Source of the DNA: Ziziphus jujuba
Lineage: Eukaryota; Streptophyta; Magnoliopsida; Rosales; Rhamnaceae
DNA: 64,000 nt
Reading direction: 5' to 3'
Assembly (NCBI RefSeq): GCF_031755915.1
Contig: NC_083387.1
Span: 14,653,001-14,717,000, forward strand
Part shown: positions 25,925-38,566 of the stretch, one piece after another
Numbering within the stretch: position 1 is the stretch's first letter
Layout of the letters: every line of letters starts with the position of its first letter
The notes under the pieces: model-generated
Seen by the model: only the letters and a program-made list of their open reading frames with translations
Databases searched by the model: none
What the model was told of the DNA's origin: nothing
Translations under genes and position numbers: made by a program

Positions 25925-27330
25925 TGTGACCGTTCTAATACACATGTGACTATTGTTACACTTATATAACCATGTTACCTTTGTATAACCATTACAATCT
26001 CTATATGATCATTATTATGTTTATATGACTGTTATTATGCATATGTGACCATTGTTACATATATATGATAATATATTTTTTTTCTATGTGGCAGTTATTA
26101 TGCGTATATGGTCATTATTACACTTATGTGCCCATTTGTTATATATTAGTGACTATTTGTTCCTCATATGTAGCCATTGTTATACATATGTGATAGATAT
26201 TGAGCATATATAATAATTATTACATATATATATCAATTTGTTACATATATGTGACCATATTATACATGTTTGACCATTTGTTATGTATATGTGACCGTTA
26301 TTACACATCTATTACCATTACTATGCAAATGTAACTATTCTTACACATATGTTTCCATATTACCTCTATGTGACTATTGTTACGCACATGTAGTTGTTAT
26401 TGTATATATGTACCCATTTGTTATACATATGTAATCCTATTACACAAATATAACTATTTGTGATGCATATGTGATGTTTGTTATGCATCTATGACTGTTA
26501 TTATACATATTTGACCATTGATACATATATGTTACTGTATTACCTCTATATGACCATTGTTATGTGCATGTGACCATTATTAAACATATGTACCATTTGT
26601 TATATATATGTGATCACATTACACAAATTTGACCATTCATTAAGTATATGTGACTGTTGTTATGCATCTATAGCCATTGTTATGCATTTGTGATTATTGT
26701 TATATATAATTGACTATTCTTACACATATATGGTCATGTTACATAAATGTGACTATGCATAGGTGACTATAGTTATGCATTTGTAGCTATTGTCATGTAT
26801 CTGTGATTGTTGTTACTCATACATGATCATTGTTACACAAATGTAGCTATGTTACCTCTTTTTGATCTTTGTTATGTATACATGACCATTGTTGCACATA
26901 TATGCCCATTTGTTACACATATGTGATTATGTTACACAAATGTAGCCATTTGTTATGTATATGTGACTGTTGTTACATATTTGTAACCTTTGTTATGTTT
27001 ATATGACCATCATTACATATATGTGGTTATATTACCTTTATATGACTATTGTTATGTACATCTAGCCATCATTACACATATGTGTCAAAATGTTACACAT
27101 ATATGACCATTTGTTATGCATATGTGATTGTTGTTATGCATCTATGATTGTTGTTACTATGTAACTATTATTACACATACGTAGCCATTTTACCTCTATG
27201 GGACTATTGGTATAAATGTATGGCCATTGTTATACATATGTAACCATGTTATATATATATATATGATTATTAATTACTCATATGTGATCATTGTTGCACT
27301 TTTGTGATAATTGTTACACATATGTGGTCA
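25925..27330. repeat. Degenerate minisatellite, about 20-bp unit, first block
   Basis: About 70 head-to-tail copies of a unit close to TGTGACCATTGTTACACATA, with many substitutions but a fairly steady 20-base period. The array resumes at 28786-28990 and 29812 to about 29945, so it was one array near 1.75 kb before two insertions. No coding potential. Confidence 0.85.
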
Positions 27331-28785
27331 TGATCAAGGAAGAAAAAATCGGTGATATGATCAAAATTTCAATGCTATTATTGGATATCGACCAGCATTG
27401 ACACCAATAGAGGAGGAAAAAAATATTTGTCTAAGGTGTAGCCGAAATATCATCATTGCCATAAAATGTCGATGTTGTTGACTAAAATCGATGGAAATTT
27501 CAGATTTTCTATGGATATTTGTGGAAATCCAATGGAAATTTCAATAGTCGATGGTAGAAATTTGATGAAAATCTCAGCTTTCTCTTGTTCTCATCTCTCT
27601 TGGTCTCTCTCTTTCCCAAACCCATCTTAAACGCTTCAGCAAACCAAATTTCACAATTGATCTATTAAATACCTTTGTCTCCTTCCTACTTCTATTATTA
27701 TTGCTTGTTTTATGGTTGTCGTTTTGGTTTCCACAATTTCAGATGATGGTAGAGGGCAATCAGAAAAATGATCCAAAAATCTACCAATTATAAAACTAAA
27801 ATGGCATAAAAAGAAACAGTTAAAAAAAAAAAAAGTAAAGAACGCTAAGGAGTTGAGAAGGGCGAACCATGTGCTTGTTCGCTTTGAACTTCTCGCGCAA
27901 TTTGGGAGCCAGAAAATAAGAGGATTAGAAATGTGAAAATGAAAACTATGAAAGAAAAGAAAAAAAAAAAAGGATTGTGAAATTGAATGGGATCAGGGGA
28001 AAAGAAAAAAAGAGTGAGGGAGAGTACATCTTGATAAAAAAGGTGGCGATGGATGACCCAGTTGAGAGTGTCTTTGAGGGCTCGGTAGTACAGGATCCTA
28101 ACCTTCTCCTTCTATCAACAATGCGCTCATCTCTCTCTCTCTCTCTTTGTCTCTAGACTCTTCTCTCTGCTTCACTTTTAGTGGAGCCTATAAATATTGT
28201 AATTTTGCTTAACGAGGTGCACACTTTAAATGTCGTCATTAGTATTAGTTTCACTCAACCAAAATGCACCGATTCCTCTTTATACGAATGTTCTTTTTGT
28301 AATTAGCTTAATTTTTAGGCTTTCTAAAGTCTTTGTCATCTTATTATTATAACCTTTGAGCTACTTGTTAATGATTTTTTTCATAACTATTTTTCAATAA
28401 TAATAATAATATCCTAAAATCAATACAAATAAAAATTTTTTTATAGTGGTTCGATATGCACCAATAATAAATATTTATCAGATAAATAAAATAAACTTGA
28501 TTAATATTTTAATAATTCAAGCATCAATAAATTAAAATTATAAATTTGATGAATATTAAAATTAAAATATTTATAGATTATTTTATTATCAATGCATTCT
28601 CATTATTATATATTTTTTATATTAGTTTAATTTTATTATATTAATTATCTCATATGTAAAAATATGTATTCTAAATTAAATATTTACACTTTCGGTAATT
28701 TTATCAACATTTCCATCGATAATTCTATAAAATCATACCTTTGACATTTCCATCAATACCAATATTTTCGTCACTGATTATGATA
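27331..28785. mobile_element. Insert splitting the minisatellite; probable gene-capturing transposon
   Basis: About 1.45 kb of unrelated sequence interrupts the array. Its ends, TCATGATCAAGGAAGAAAAA and the reverse complement of the other side, TCATAATCAGTGACGAAAAT, are similar inverted sequences, and 'cgatggaaat' motifs recur near both sides, suggesting degenerate TIRs. The interior carries a coding scrap of a complex I subunit gene at 28027-28111 and a CT tract near 28130. No transposase was found. Confidence 0.45.
28027..28111 (-). pseudogene. Captured exon fragment resembling complex I LYR subunit B22 (NDUFB9-like)
   Basis: Read on the minus strand, 28 codons give KEKVRILYY followed by RALKDTLNWVIHRHLFYQD, close to the N-terminal LYR-type region of the plant NADH dehydrogenase subunit B22 as I recall the family. 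The run ends where GATGTACTC could be an exon end and intron start. Only this piece is present (the full protein is about 115 residues), so it cannot work; it marks gene capture by the surrounding insert. Confidence 0.5.
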
Positions 28786-28990
28786 CTTTTATATGACTGT
28801 TGTTATGCATTTGTGACCATGTTACACAAATATAACCATTTGTTACGTATATGTTGTCATATTGCCTCTTTGTGGTCATTATTACACTTTATGTAGCCTT
28901 ACACATATGCACCTATTTGTTACACATAAATGACCATGATACACTAATATGACCGTTGTCATGCATTTGTGACTATGGTATACATATGTG
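28786..28990. repeat. Minisatellite, second block
   Basis: The same 20-bp family (for example TGTGACCATGTTACAC and TATGACCGTTGTCATGC). It is cut off on the left by the insert at 27331-28785 and on the right by the Cassandra-like tandem at 28996. Confidence 0.75.
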
Positions 28991-28995
28991 ATCAT

Positions 28996-29811
28996 GTAAG
29001 AACCCATCTCCACTGGTAGACTTGTCCCTCTCTGCTGATATTATTCGCAATTTAACCATTGCACTCGATATGAGGTTTTATTTTCAAAACTTCCTAGAAG
29101 GTCATTCATCCTAAGATTGTTTTCACCTAAGCACACTTAGCATCAAAGTTCTTTCAAACTATGCATTCAACTGCTTTGAAAAGGCCTATGAGTTATGAAA
29201 GTGACTATTATTGCATTTTGAATCATCCCCTTATCTATATTCAGGCAACGTGGGATTGAACACTAGGTCGCTTACCAGTACCCCATACCCACCCACACAA
29301 GTCGTCATAATCCACCCCCCTTAAGCCTAGTGTCTTTGATGGAATACTTCTGGCCAGGTACAGGCTCGGATACCATATGTAACACATCGCCTCCACTGGT
29401 CAATCTGTCATTCTGTGCTGATGTTATCCTCAATTTAGCCACCGCATTTGATATGATGTTTTTTGTTCAGAGCTTCCCAATAGGCTCTGATACCATTTGT
29501 AATACTTTACTTCCACTAGCCAGTCTATCACTCTATATCGATATTGTCTTCAATTTAGCCACCGCACTTGGTATGATGTTTTTTATTCAGAGCTTCCCAA
29601 AAGGTCACTCATTCTAGAATTGCTCTCGCCTAAGCACACTTAAGTTCAAAGTTCTTTCGAATCATAAAGCCAACCACTTTGAAAAGGCCTCGGTATTATG
29701 GGAATGACTATTATTACATTTGAATCATCCACTAATCTAAACGTACACGATGTGGGATTGGACATCAAATAGATTGCTAGTGTCCTGTACCTGCCCACAC
29801 TAGTCATCACA
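28996..29811 (-). mobile_element. Second Cassandra-like tandem: three LTRs, the middle one cut short
   Basis: LTRs lie at about 28996-29309, 29381-29482 (broken off) and 29500-29811. Spacers carry the reverse complement of a TGGTATCAGAGC-type primer site (CTCGGATACCA near 29366; GCTCTGATACCA near 29484) and a polypurine tract (CACCCCCCTTA on the plus strand). 5S-like text is present but diverged (TAAGCACACTTA on the plus strand). A perfect five-base duplication ATCAT flanks it at 28991-28995 and 29812-29816, and the 20-bp minisatellite continues on both sides. Confidence 0.72.
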
Positions 29812-29945
29812 ATCATTTGTTTTTTGTATGTGGTTATTGTTATGTATCTATGACTATTGTTACACATGTGATTAGGTTACCTCTATGTGGCCGTCATTAC
29901 ATGTATGTGGCCTTTATTACACATATATGAATACGATATGTATAT
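29812..29945. repeat. Minisatellite, third block
   Basis: Continues the 20-bp pattern right after the Cassandra-like tandem (TGTGGTTATTGTTATGTATC, TATGACTATTGTTACAC) and fades out near 29945. Confidence 0.7.
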
Positions 29946-31429
29946 GTTCACATTATAAATTATGCAATCAGTAGTTTTATGTGTTGATCATAGCAGCATA
30001 TTAGATTCAATCACATATTACTTTTTGGAATCACTTTGCTTTTCCTTTACTATTATGTATTTTTACTATTTAGTATGTTGATCTCAAATTGCAAATTACT
30101 TTAGATCATTTTTTGTATTTAAGTCAATTTATATTTTCTGTACTTTTATATGTTGATCACATCTTATTGTAGTAACCATTATGACAACTTTGCAATTGCC
30201 AATATTAACCTATTCAGCTAGTAGCATGTAAAATACTTTCAATGGTCCAAAATTTTCAATTCAATTTTTTATGCTTTGAATGGCTGAGATGGTTGCGTAT
30301 GGATACAATATGCGCACGGTAGTAGCTCCCATAATAAATTAATAATTTTGATGAAGATATTTGGTAATAATTAGAGTCTTTGGAGATAGATTTTTATTGA
30401 AAATGAGAGTTTAAAGATAGATTGATTTAATATTAATAAAAACATAGATAAATTGTTTAGTAGATATATAATACCCAAATTGAGTAACTGATGAAAACAT
30501 GCTGATTGAATAATTGCAACAACCCAAATTCTTGGTAAAATAATGTATAAGTCTTCAGCAAAATAGCCAAAAACTTAGTTGTTTTTATCCCTACAAGTGC
30601 ATAAATTGCTTAAGTAATAAAGAAAGGGAGTAGCGTATTGTTCCCATAGTGATTGGTTGTTGTGAAGTAAATTGTATTATAACTTTTTTACAATTTTATT
30701 TTATTTTGGAAATTCGATTTAAGTGAAAATTTAATAAAAAAACATAAATTCTAGTAAAACAAATGCAAAATTAAATCAATATAAACAAAATTTAAAACCA
30801 ACAATATCAATTGTATTTGATGTTAAATAAATTAGAAATATCAGACCAAGACTTCACTTAGATTTCTTGTAATGCCTAAATTGATAATTTTAACTTCATT
30901 CTTTTCAATTTTTAACCAATGGGTTCCTAAATTCATTAACACCTTTTTCAAAGTTTAAGCTAGATTATAACAAATATACAGGAAAATGAAACTTCTTCCT
31001 AATTTTATTAATTACCAACTTAATTAAGCTACCTATTAATAAATCAAACCAAAATTGGTTCTTTCGAACTCAAATCTAGCTTAAATTACCCAACACGTAA
31101 TAGGCTCCCTCAAGCTTATCTGGTTCTTCAGTTGTTTTTATCTAGCACTAAATTCATCAATGTCCTTTTTCAAAGTCATAATCTTTGAATCTGACCAACA
31201 CCTAATTAAATTCTCATCTAATTAAGTGTTCATTTACCATAAAGATTAAGGTAACACAAATAATTGAAAAAAAAAACCATTAAAATAAATGAATTAAGTC
31301 CTCCTGCTAACAATCTAAACTACATCATGACCTTAAATAAAAAAATATCTAGTCATTCATATCTAAAAGAAAATTAAATATATAAACAAATAGAATTGTA
31401 TAATAATAAATTGTCATTTCATACAATGA
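29946..31429. other. AT-rich stretch with no gene
   Basis: No protein signal. The part near 30590-30660 (ctacaagtgcataaattgct, then 'ttcccatagtgattgg') resembles a sequence often seen in plant dispersed repeats, but no boundaries were found. Confidence 0.4.
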
Positions 31430-31782
31430 ACCCACGAATTCTATTTCAACGGGTCCAAATTAAGCGTGCCACTAGTCTACAAACTCGTATCGATGAGCAA
31501 TTTCATATTATGCATGGGTCAAACCCCAAATCTATGTAAATAAAAAGTCAACTTCAAACATGTTGACCAATCCCGATCGCATTTTGTTTTAACCGTAACT
31601 TTCTACTCTTAGCTCCGATTTTAGCACACTACTAGTCTATGAGCCAAATGGTACCTTGGTCGACATAAAATTCTACCGACAATAAAAAGTTAACCATGGG
31701 ATCACTTGGTCAATCTCGATCAATATTGGTCAACTTGATTAAAACTCAAACTTGGGGCATTTTTTCGTGTTGGGGTGTTACA
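31430..31782 (-). repeat. Truncated large LTR (TGTAACACCCC start), minus strand
   Basis: On the minus strand it starts TGTAACACCCCAACACG at 31782 and follows the family text (GTTGACCAA.., TGGTTAACTTTTTATTG, AGACTAGTAG) for about 350 bases before similarity is lost near 31430. It lies head to head with the LTR beginning at 31799. Confidence 0.5.
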
Positions 31783-31798
31783 TTAAGAAAGGTTTTGT

Positions 31799-34700
31799 TG
31801 TAATGACCCATCTCGAGAAAACATTTAGAACTTGCAATTTTTTGCAATTTGACCAAAGTTGATCAAATTTAACTTTTAAGTGGATCAAGTTTGACTTTTC
31901 TTTGGAGATGGACTTTTTTTTTTTTTTTTTAACTCTTATATCATTACGTAGGGCTCATTAATATAAGTTTTTAGACTAGCAGCATGTTTAATTTTGAGCT
32001 ACAGTTAAATCATTATGGTTCTAAAAACTTTGAGTATTAGAAGTTTATCTATGTCCAAACTAATCTCAAATTTTTGTCTATTAGTGATCCAAAACTTATT
32101 TATACCTTGCTAAATGTGCCACGGAATAAAACAAATTCTAAAATATCCAAAATATTGCCAAATCACCCTAAACTCAATCAAACCCTATTCCTCAATGAAT
32201 TTTTGTACAACCACCACCACTAATTAGAGAATCATTAAATCGATCCATTTATCAACAAAATTAATCTACACATGCTAGCCTAATATATTGCCCATGAAAT
32301 TTTCACTAAACCCACAAAATCTCATGGCCAAAGGGTTGGCAATGCGATGTATTTTTTGATGGCCATTAGAAACTGCTCATTCATTATGAAACCAAATGTT
32401 TCATCTCAGATTCCACCAAATACCAACCAATTAAATCTTCACAACCACCAGCACTAGATTACTCATTACCTTACTAAGCCTTCCACCAAATATTTTGTAG
32501 GAAAACCACCGAATGTGCTTAGATCAAGACATTTTCTAACAAGGCATGGCTTTCCCCCTACCTTGTGTTTTGCCAAAATTTTGGCCATTTCATGCACACA
32601 CATACCCTTTACCCCCTTATTTTCAACCCTTTAAGCCCGAATTTGACCTCCATTTTTTTAAATTCTTCATAATGTAAGAAATCCATCAACATTTATTTTG
32701 GCCAAATTCTTTTATGTGTTTTTCGGCCACCAACAATGTTTTTGAACCAAGATGAGCTTAGATCCTGTTACCCATTTTACAAGCTTTCTATTGATATATA
32801 ATTTGTGAATTTTGGACTTTGTTTAAGTATATTTCCAATTTTGGATCAATTAGTTTAATACTGGATAAAATTGGATTGAGTTTGGACACAATTGGACAAA
32901 TTGGACAAAATTGAATTTGGATTATTGTAATTAGGTGTTTATGGGACACAATGGAAGGTTTAATTTTATAAATTAGCCTCCAGGTGAAACATCACAATTT
33001 TGATATCGGTTCCTAAAGGATCACATTGTAATTGGACATTTTGGTGTCCAATTTATATGATCTAATATTTATATAAATTATTTTAAGATATTTGGTATGC
33101 GTCAATGTCTTAAGTTTGATTTCTAGAGCTTAGGAGACATTTTATTATATTATAGGCATTTGCACTAAGACTGGAGGTGACCAGTGGAGATGTAAGAATG
33201 GGGACCCGTGGCATATTTAACTGGTTTGTGTTTTTAAATAATTGTGGTCATACTAGTATGAAATATATATGGTTTGAATAGTTTATATATGTATGGCTTT
33301 GTTTAAATGCTTATCTTATACATATATAAATATAGCACAAGGCTATGGTGTGGATGGTCCAGATGCGGGACCATGGGTATTAACGAGGATTTTTGAAAAA
33401 AAAAAAACAAAAGCCATCGTTAATACTCACGGTCCGCATGCAAACCATCTACACCGTAGCATACTTTTATAAATATATGCTTTTATATATATTTGTTATT
33501 ATTTTATATAACTTTTGGCAAGTTTTTAAATGATTTTAAATTCTAATTAATTCATGATAAACTTGGAAATCTTGGTATTTAAATATCATAGTATTTGAAT
33601 TGATGTTTTATACTTTTGAAAAATATTTGGTTTTAAGGAAGAAATTTGGAATTTTATATTTTAAGATATATATTTATATATAAAGTGTTTTATGGTGTTA
33701 TATTTTTTACTGTTGGTACTATATTTTGGCATGAAATGATGATATGAAATATTTAAATAAATGGTTGGGGTTTGAACATTAAATTCTGATTTTGGTATTG
33801 CATTTGTTTAGGAAAAAGGGAAAATATGAACTTGTAATGAATTATTTTATGAGTGTTGTATCGTTGTTTATAAAGAGTATATCATATAGTTCCAGTGGTT
33901 TTATTATATCGTATCAGTCATACGCATGCTTAGTCATCTTATGTGTAGTCATGATATGAGAGAATGATGAAGAGTTGTATGCCATTCTTTTAAAGTGATG
34001 ATAAATTGTGTGCTATTTCCTTGTGACCATAGGATGATAAGTTGCCATGATATAAGAGAATGATAATTGAGTCGTGTGCCATTTTTTTGGAGTGATAATG
34101 AGTTGTGTAACACTCCTCATGATTTTGGTTTCTTTGTATCTCTTTACTGTCTAATCGAATTTTGGGATGTCTTACGCCCATTGTTAGCACTAAATATATC
34201 GTATGGTACATTGTATGATTTTCTACCTGATATAAATATATTTATGGTTTTACTATGTTTTTATTGTCGCTTCTATGATTATGATTATATTGTTTATTTG
34301 TGGCTTCTACGATTATAATTATATTGTTTATTGTGCGACATTAAATTTATGTTTTAGTTGATTATTAGTATTTTGAATTTCTTAATTTTGAAATTCTTAT
34401 TTTATGATATTGATTTGAGGTACAAATTTGGTTTCGTGAAATGGTTTTAAAAAAAAGGGAACTTTTCAAAAAAGTGAAAGTGAGGACTTGAGAAAAAGGT
34501 TTTGAAATTTAATGACTATTGCCATATTATTATTTTATTCCATTCACTGAGCTCATCTCATAGTTTTGCATTTTTAAACTATTCCTTTAGGCCTCAATTG
34601 ACAATTTATGTCCATCACGTTCAACCATCTTCGTAATTTGTATAATATTTCATTGTTGATGTATTTTCTTTTGACTCTTATAATAGTAAATATTTTTTCT

Positions 34701-34985
34701 TACACTTAATTTTGATATAAACATTATATCGAGCACTTTCAATATTTTGCATTGTTTCATTGTACTCCTTATATCATTCTGGTGGATTACCTAATATGTA
34801 TAACTTCTATATTTTTTTATTAATGATTTTGTGAGAATTCCATAAAAAACGTTCATGCTATCTTATCTATATTGTTGACTCATTCAATTATGAGGAGGTT
34901 TTACTGGATTTACGATAGAAAATTTGATAGGACTTCATTAGATGGGATCATTTTGGATGTTCGAGAAAGACCCAAAAGTGGTCTT
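31799..34985 (+). repeat. Large LTR of the TGTAAC family, solo, diverged
   Basis: It starts TGTAATGACCCATCTCG and ends near 34985 with text like GGAGGTTTTACTGGA and GATGTTCGAGAAAG that parallels the end of the solo LTR at 4290-13223. About 3.2 kb. Clear target duplications were not found (TTTGT left, CTTGT right at best). A foldback element sits inside at about 33335-33470. Confidence 0.5.
33335..33470. mobile_element. Foldback MITE inside a large LTR
   Basis: Arms at about 33345-33395 and 33415-33466 are inverted copies (CTATGGTGTGGATGGTCC against CTACGGTGTAGATGGTTTGC; GTATTAACGA in both), with an A-rich loop. It lies between TATA-rich flanks. No ORF. Confidence 0.55.
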
Positions 34986-35838
34986 GTTGTTTGCCAAGTA
35001 CATGTTTTATTCATTTATGCTCCAAACTTAGTTTGAAGGAATCCCCATTAACTTGAAAGAGGATGTTTGGATAAAGTGCGATGTTACTAAAGATCAGTCT
35101 AGGAGCTACTGTAACTAAGAGATAACGCTTATGATATGTAAAATCTTTTTATTTATGATAAATCACTGGTATCTAGCTAGCCCAATATATGGTTTATCAA
35201 GGCCATTCGATAGACATACAATATTATAATTATACTACAATTGTTAATATAGAGATAGTCTTCCAGTTCCTATTATTTTTGTTATTTCTTCATATATTTC
35301 TCTAAATCATTTCAAGATAAAGGGAATAATTGAAAAGGACGGATCGGCCTGCTAAAATTAGAATACATATATATATATAATTTTTATTTCATTTGGGAAT
35401 TCCGCGTCCTAAAATTACATCTAATTCAGCATGTAATTATATGTAAATAGAGGCCTCCAAATGTTTGGGATTTTATGGATAAGAGAATCACTATACATGT
35501 ATATATAGCTTGATATGTTTGAAAAATAGTATCGCCTTATGTTTGAGATAAATTGACATCACAATTGCTAATAATTGCTACTTACCCGTTAAAGTTTTAG
35601 GTTTGAATTATTAATGACATGATGCTTTTAGCATTTAACACATCAACACATTTTCAACATATGTTACGAAACCTCGTTACTCTCTTTTCTATATGTACAT
35701 GCATATATATATATATATATATAACACCAAGTAGCCTGAAAAAAATAGAGGGTACATGTTTTAGGGGTTGATCATGGCAACATGATACATAAAGTCATCA
35801 AGTGTGTATTTATTGATAGGCACTTTTCAGTTTTCACC

Positions 35839-35870
<32 letters not shown>

Positions 35871-35903
35871 ATGAAAAACAACCAACACTCGTAGTAGTAA
35901 AGC
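34986..35903. other. Region downstream of the SCPL gene
   Basis: No second gene seen. (TA)n tracts lie at about 35704-35723 and 35848-35869. The SCPL 3' UTR and poly(A) site are expected here, but no clear signal was fixed. Confidence 0.5.
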
Positions 35904-38528
35904 CTAAAGAATAAAAGAGGCAAACCACCTACTGATCATTGCAAAACACTCTTGAGGATTGAACTCCGGAGCGGTGTGCGCACCTCCCTGCATAATATGC
36001 ACAAAGCTATACGAAGTTTTTCTATATTATTACCATCAATTATAATATATTTCACAGGAAAATATACTCGAAGTCAAGTCCAATGTTAATCTTCTTTCCC
36101 TTACCTTTATAGTTGCAAATGTCAAATGGTACTTTTCATTTGCATATCTGATTGTGTACCTATATTTCAAAAATGAAAAAGGAAAATAAGAATAAAATTA
36201 ATATCATAGTATGTAAAATTTAACTTATTGAGAAAAAAATATTCTAAAACTGGGAAAAAAATAAGACTATTTCCAAGTATTCATTATTAATTTTATATCC
36301 ATAGGAAAACTAACATAGTTGCCGATAATATAACAAAACATGCTTTACTTTTGTTTTAGCGGACAATGACCCAAGTTCAATCCTTCCACCTCCAATATAT
36401 AAAAGAAAGAGAAGAAGGGGAAAAAAACAAAAAAACAAAAAAACAAAAAAACAAAAAACAAAAAACAAAAAACAAAAAACAAAAAACAAAAAAAAAAAAA
36501 AACAAAACAAAACAAAACAAAAAACTGTACTATTTTGGTTGGAGAATGGAAATGTAATTAACATAACTAGATATGCATTTTAAATTTATTTTCTATCCAT
36601 TTAAGTTTGAAGGAACAATGTTAATTTAATATGGTATCAAAGTCTAAAACTATAAACAACTGTGTTCAACTCACACTACTACCAGCCATTAACATTTGTA
36701 AGGATCACCCTAACCAGCAAATGGAGGGGAATGTTGAGATGGCTACATAATAACCTTATTTCCTAAGAGCCTTAGTTTTTGGGAGGGACTTCATGGCTTA
36801 TTAATCTTATCCAACAGCACGTTTTACTCTCTTTTGATGCATGAAATTTCCTTTACTTCAAAAGGAAAATAATAACAATAATAATAATGAGGAATAAGTA
36901 AAACAGAAGAGATAATATGACACTAACCCTGCAACTTGATCATCATCAGAAAACCATGGTCTCCAGTCATCTTCAATTCCCAAATGCAGGGATTTTATCC
37001 ATGCGTGAGTGCTCAAATAAGGAATAGTCATGTCATGATCTCCACTGCATTAAATAAGAAAAATAAAAGAAAAAGAAAAAGAAAATCTTATATTGATATA
37101 ATAATTAATTTTTTAAAGTACATGAAAGTGGGATTCTCTGAAAAGAAGAAGAAAACCATATGAGGTTTCTTACACTAAATGAAGCTTTATAAGGGAATTC
37201 AAAACGCAGTGTTTTCGACACTGGTAACTATCTAATTAACAAAACGAAACCACATTAACCAATCGATTTTAAAACGAGAACCACGACAAACGGCAAATGG
37301 TTACTTTCCTCACTAATCCAAACGATGACGTTGGTTATATCTTCTGCACCACTTAACAAAATTATATATAAGGAATGATGACGAATATATAGATTACCTG
37401 TAAATCAGAGCACGAAGGAATTTGTGGGTGAAATTTCGGTGAAGACCAATACTGCTTTCATAACCGTAAATGTAAGGTAAGGTACGATTGCATCTTGCCC
37501 ATGCAGTTTTTGTTCCCTACTAATTTCAAATAATTTATGTTACAATTTTAACCTCGTTAATTCAATTGTATCTCAATCAAGCTATTAATATTTTTTTAAA
37601 AATTATATATACCTCTCGAATTTTCAGAGCTTTCTGAACATCTATATAATTCATCCAAATATTTGAGAACTTGCGCCTATCATTCTGGAAATTAAATAAA
37701 TAAATTTTAAAAAAATCAAATATTATAAATAAATATATATAGAGTCAGATTTATATTAAATCAACCTAATAAATTTTAACATAAATTTTTTAATTGCTTC
37801 AAAAGGATTGAAATTAAAAAAAAAAAGTTGAATTAATGATCTAATGTTTTTTTTTATTATTATTTTTGAAAGAGGATTAATATCCTTATATGGGTTTACT
37901 GAAAAGTTAATCCCTATTTTAAGTTCTATTGAATCATGTGGATCCAGATCATTTTTATGTTGAAGCTCTTGAAACAATTTAAAAGTTAATATAAGAAACT
38001 CTTATATTAAAACAAATGTGATATACAGTTCTAATTCTATATATATATGACATATGCCTGAGGGGACATACCTTGCACTTCTGTTGCTCATAAGGAGCGG
38101 CAAAATCTGTGACACTGTCTTCAACAAAAGAATTTAAATCCGTTCCATGGCAGTTAGGTAGAAGTATATGCTCTAAGCTTACCTTCCCAACGCACTGCGT
38201 GAATATGTGTATTTAACAGATAAATTAAGACTGAATATTGATATTCTACTTTTGAAGTTTGAAATTTTTAAAAGAGGGAAGAAAAAATCTAAAACAACAA
38301 ATATATATATATTTTTTTGGGGGGCAAAAAACAACATATCTTTCTGTACTATACCTAAAAGAAAACGGTAAAGCATTTCAAATATATAGCTAAAAAATCA
38401 TAATAAAAATTATATTTTTAAATGGAATGCAAATAACTAAAAATTAAAAGAATCAAAGAAAATTATAAACAATTATCCCATATATATATAAAGAAAGTTA
38501 AAAACAATAATCCCACACATATATATAC

Positions 38529-38566
<38 letters not shown>

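Noticed and set aside
25925..29945. CRISPR-like array of direct repeats
   Set aside because: The units are 20 bases, contiguous, degenerate and without spacers, in a plant nuclear context.
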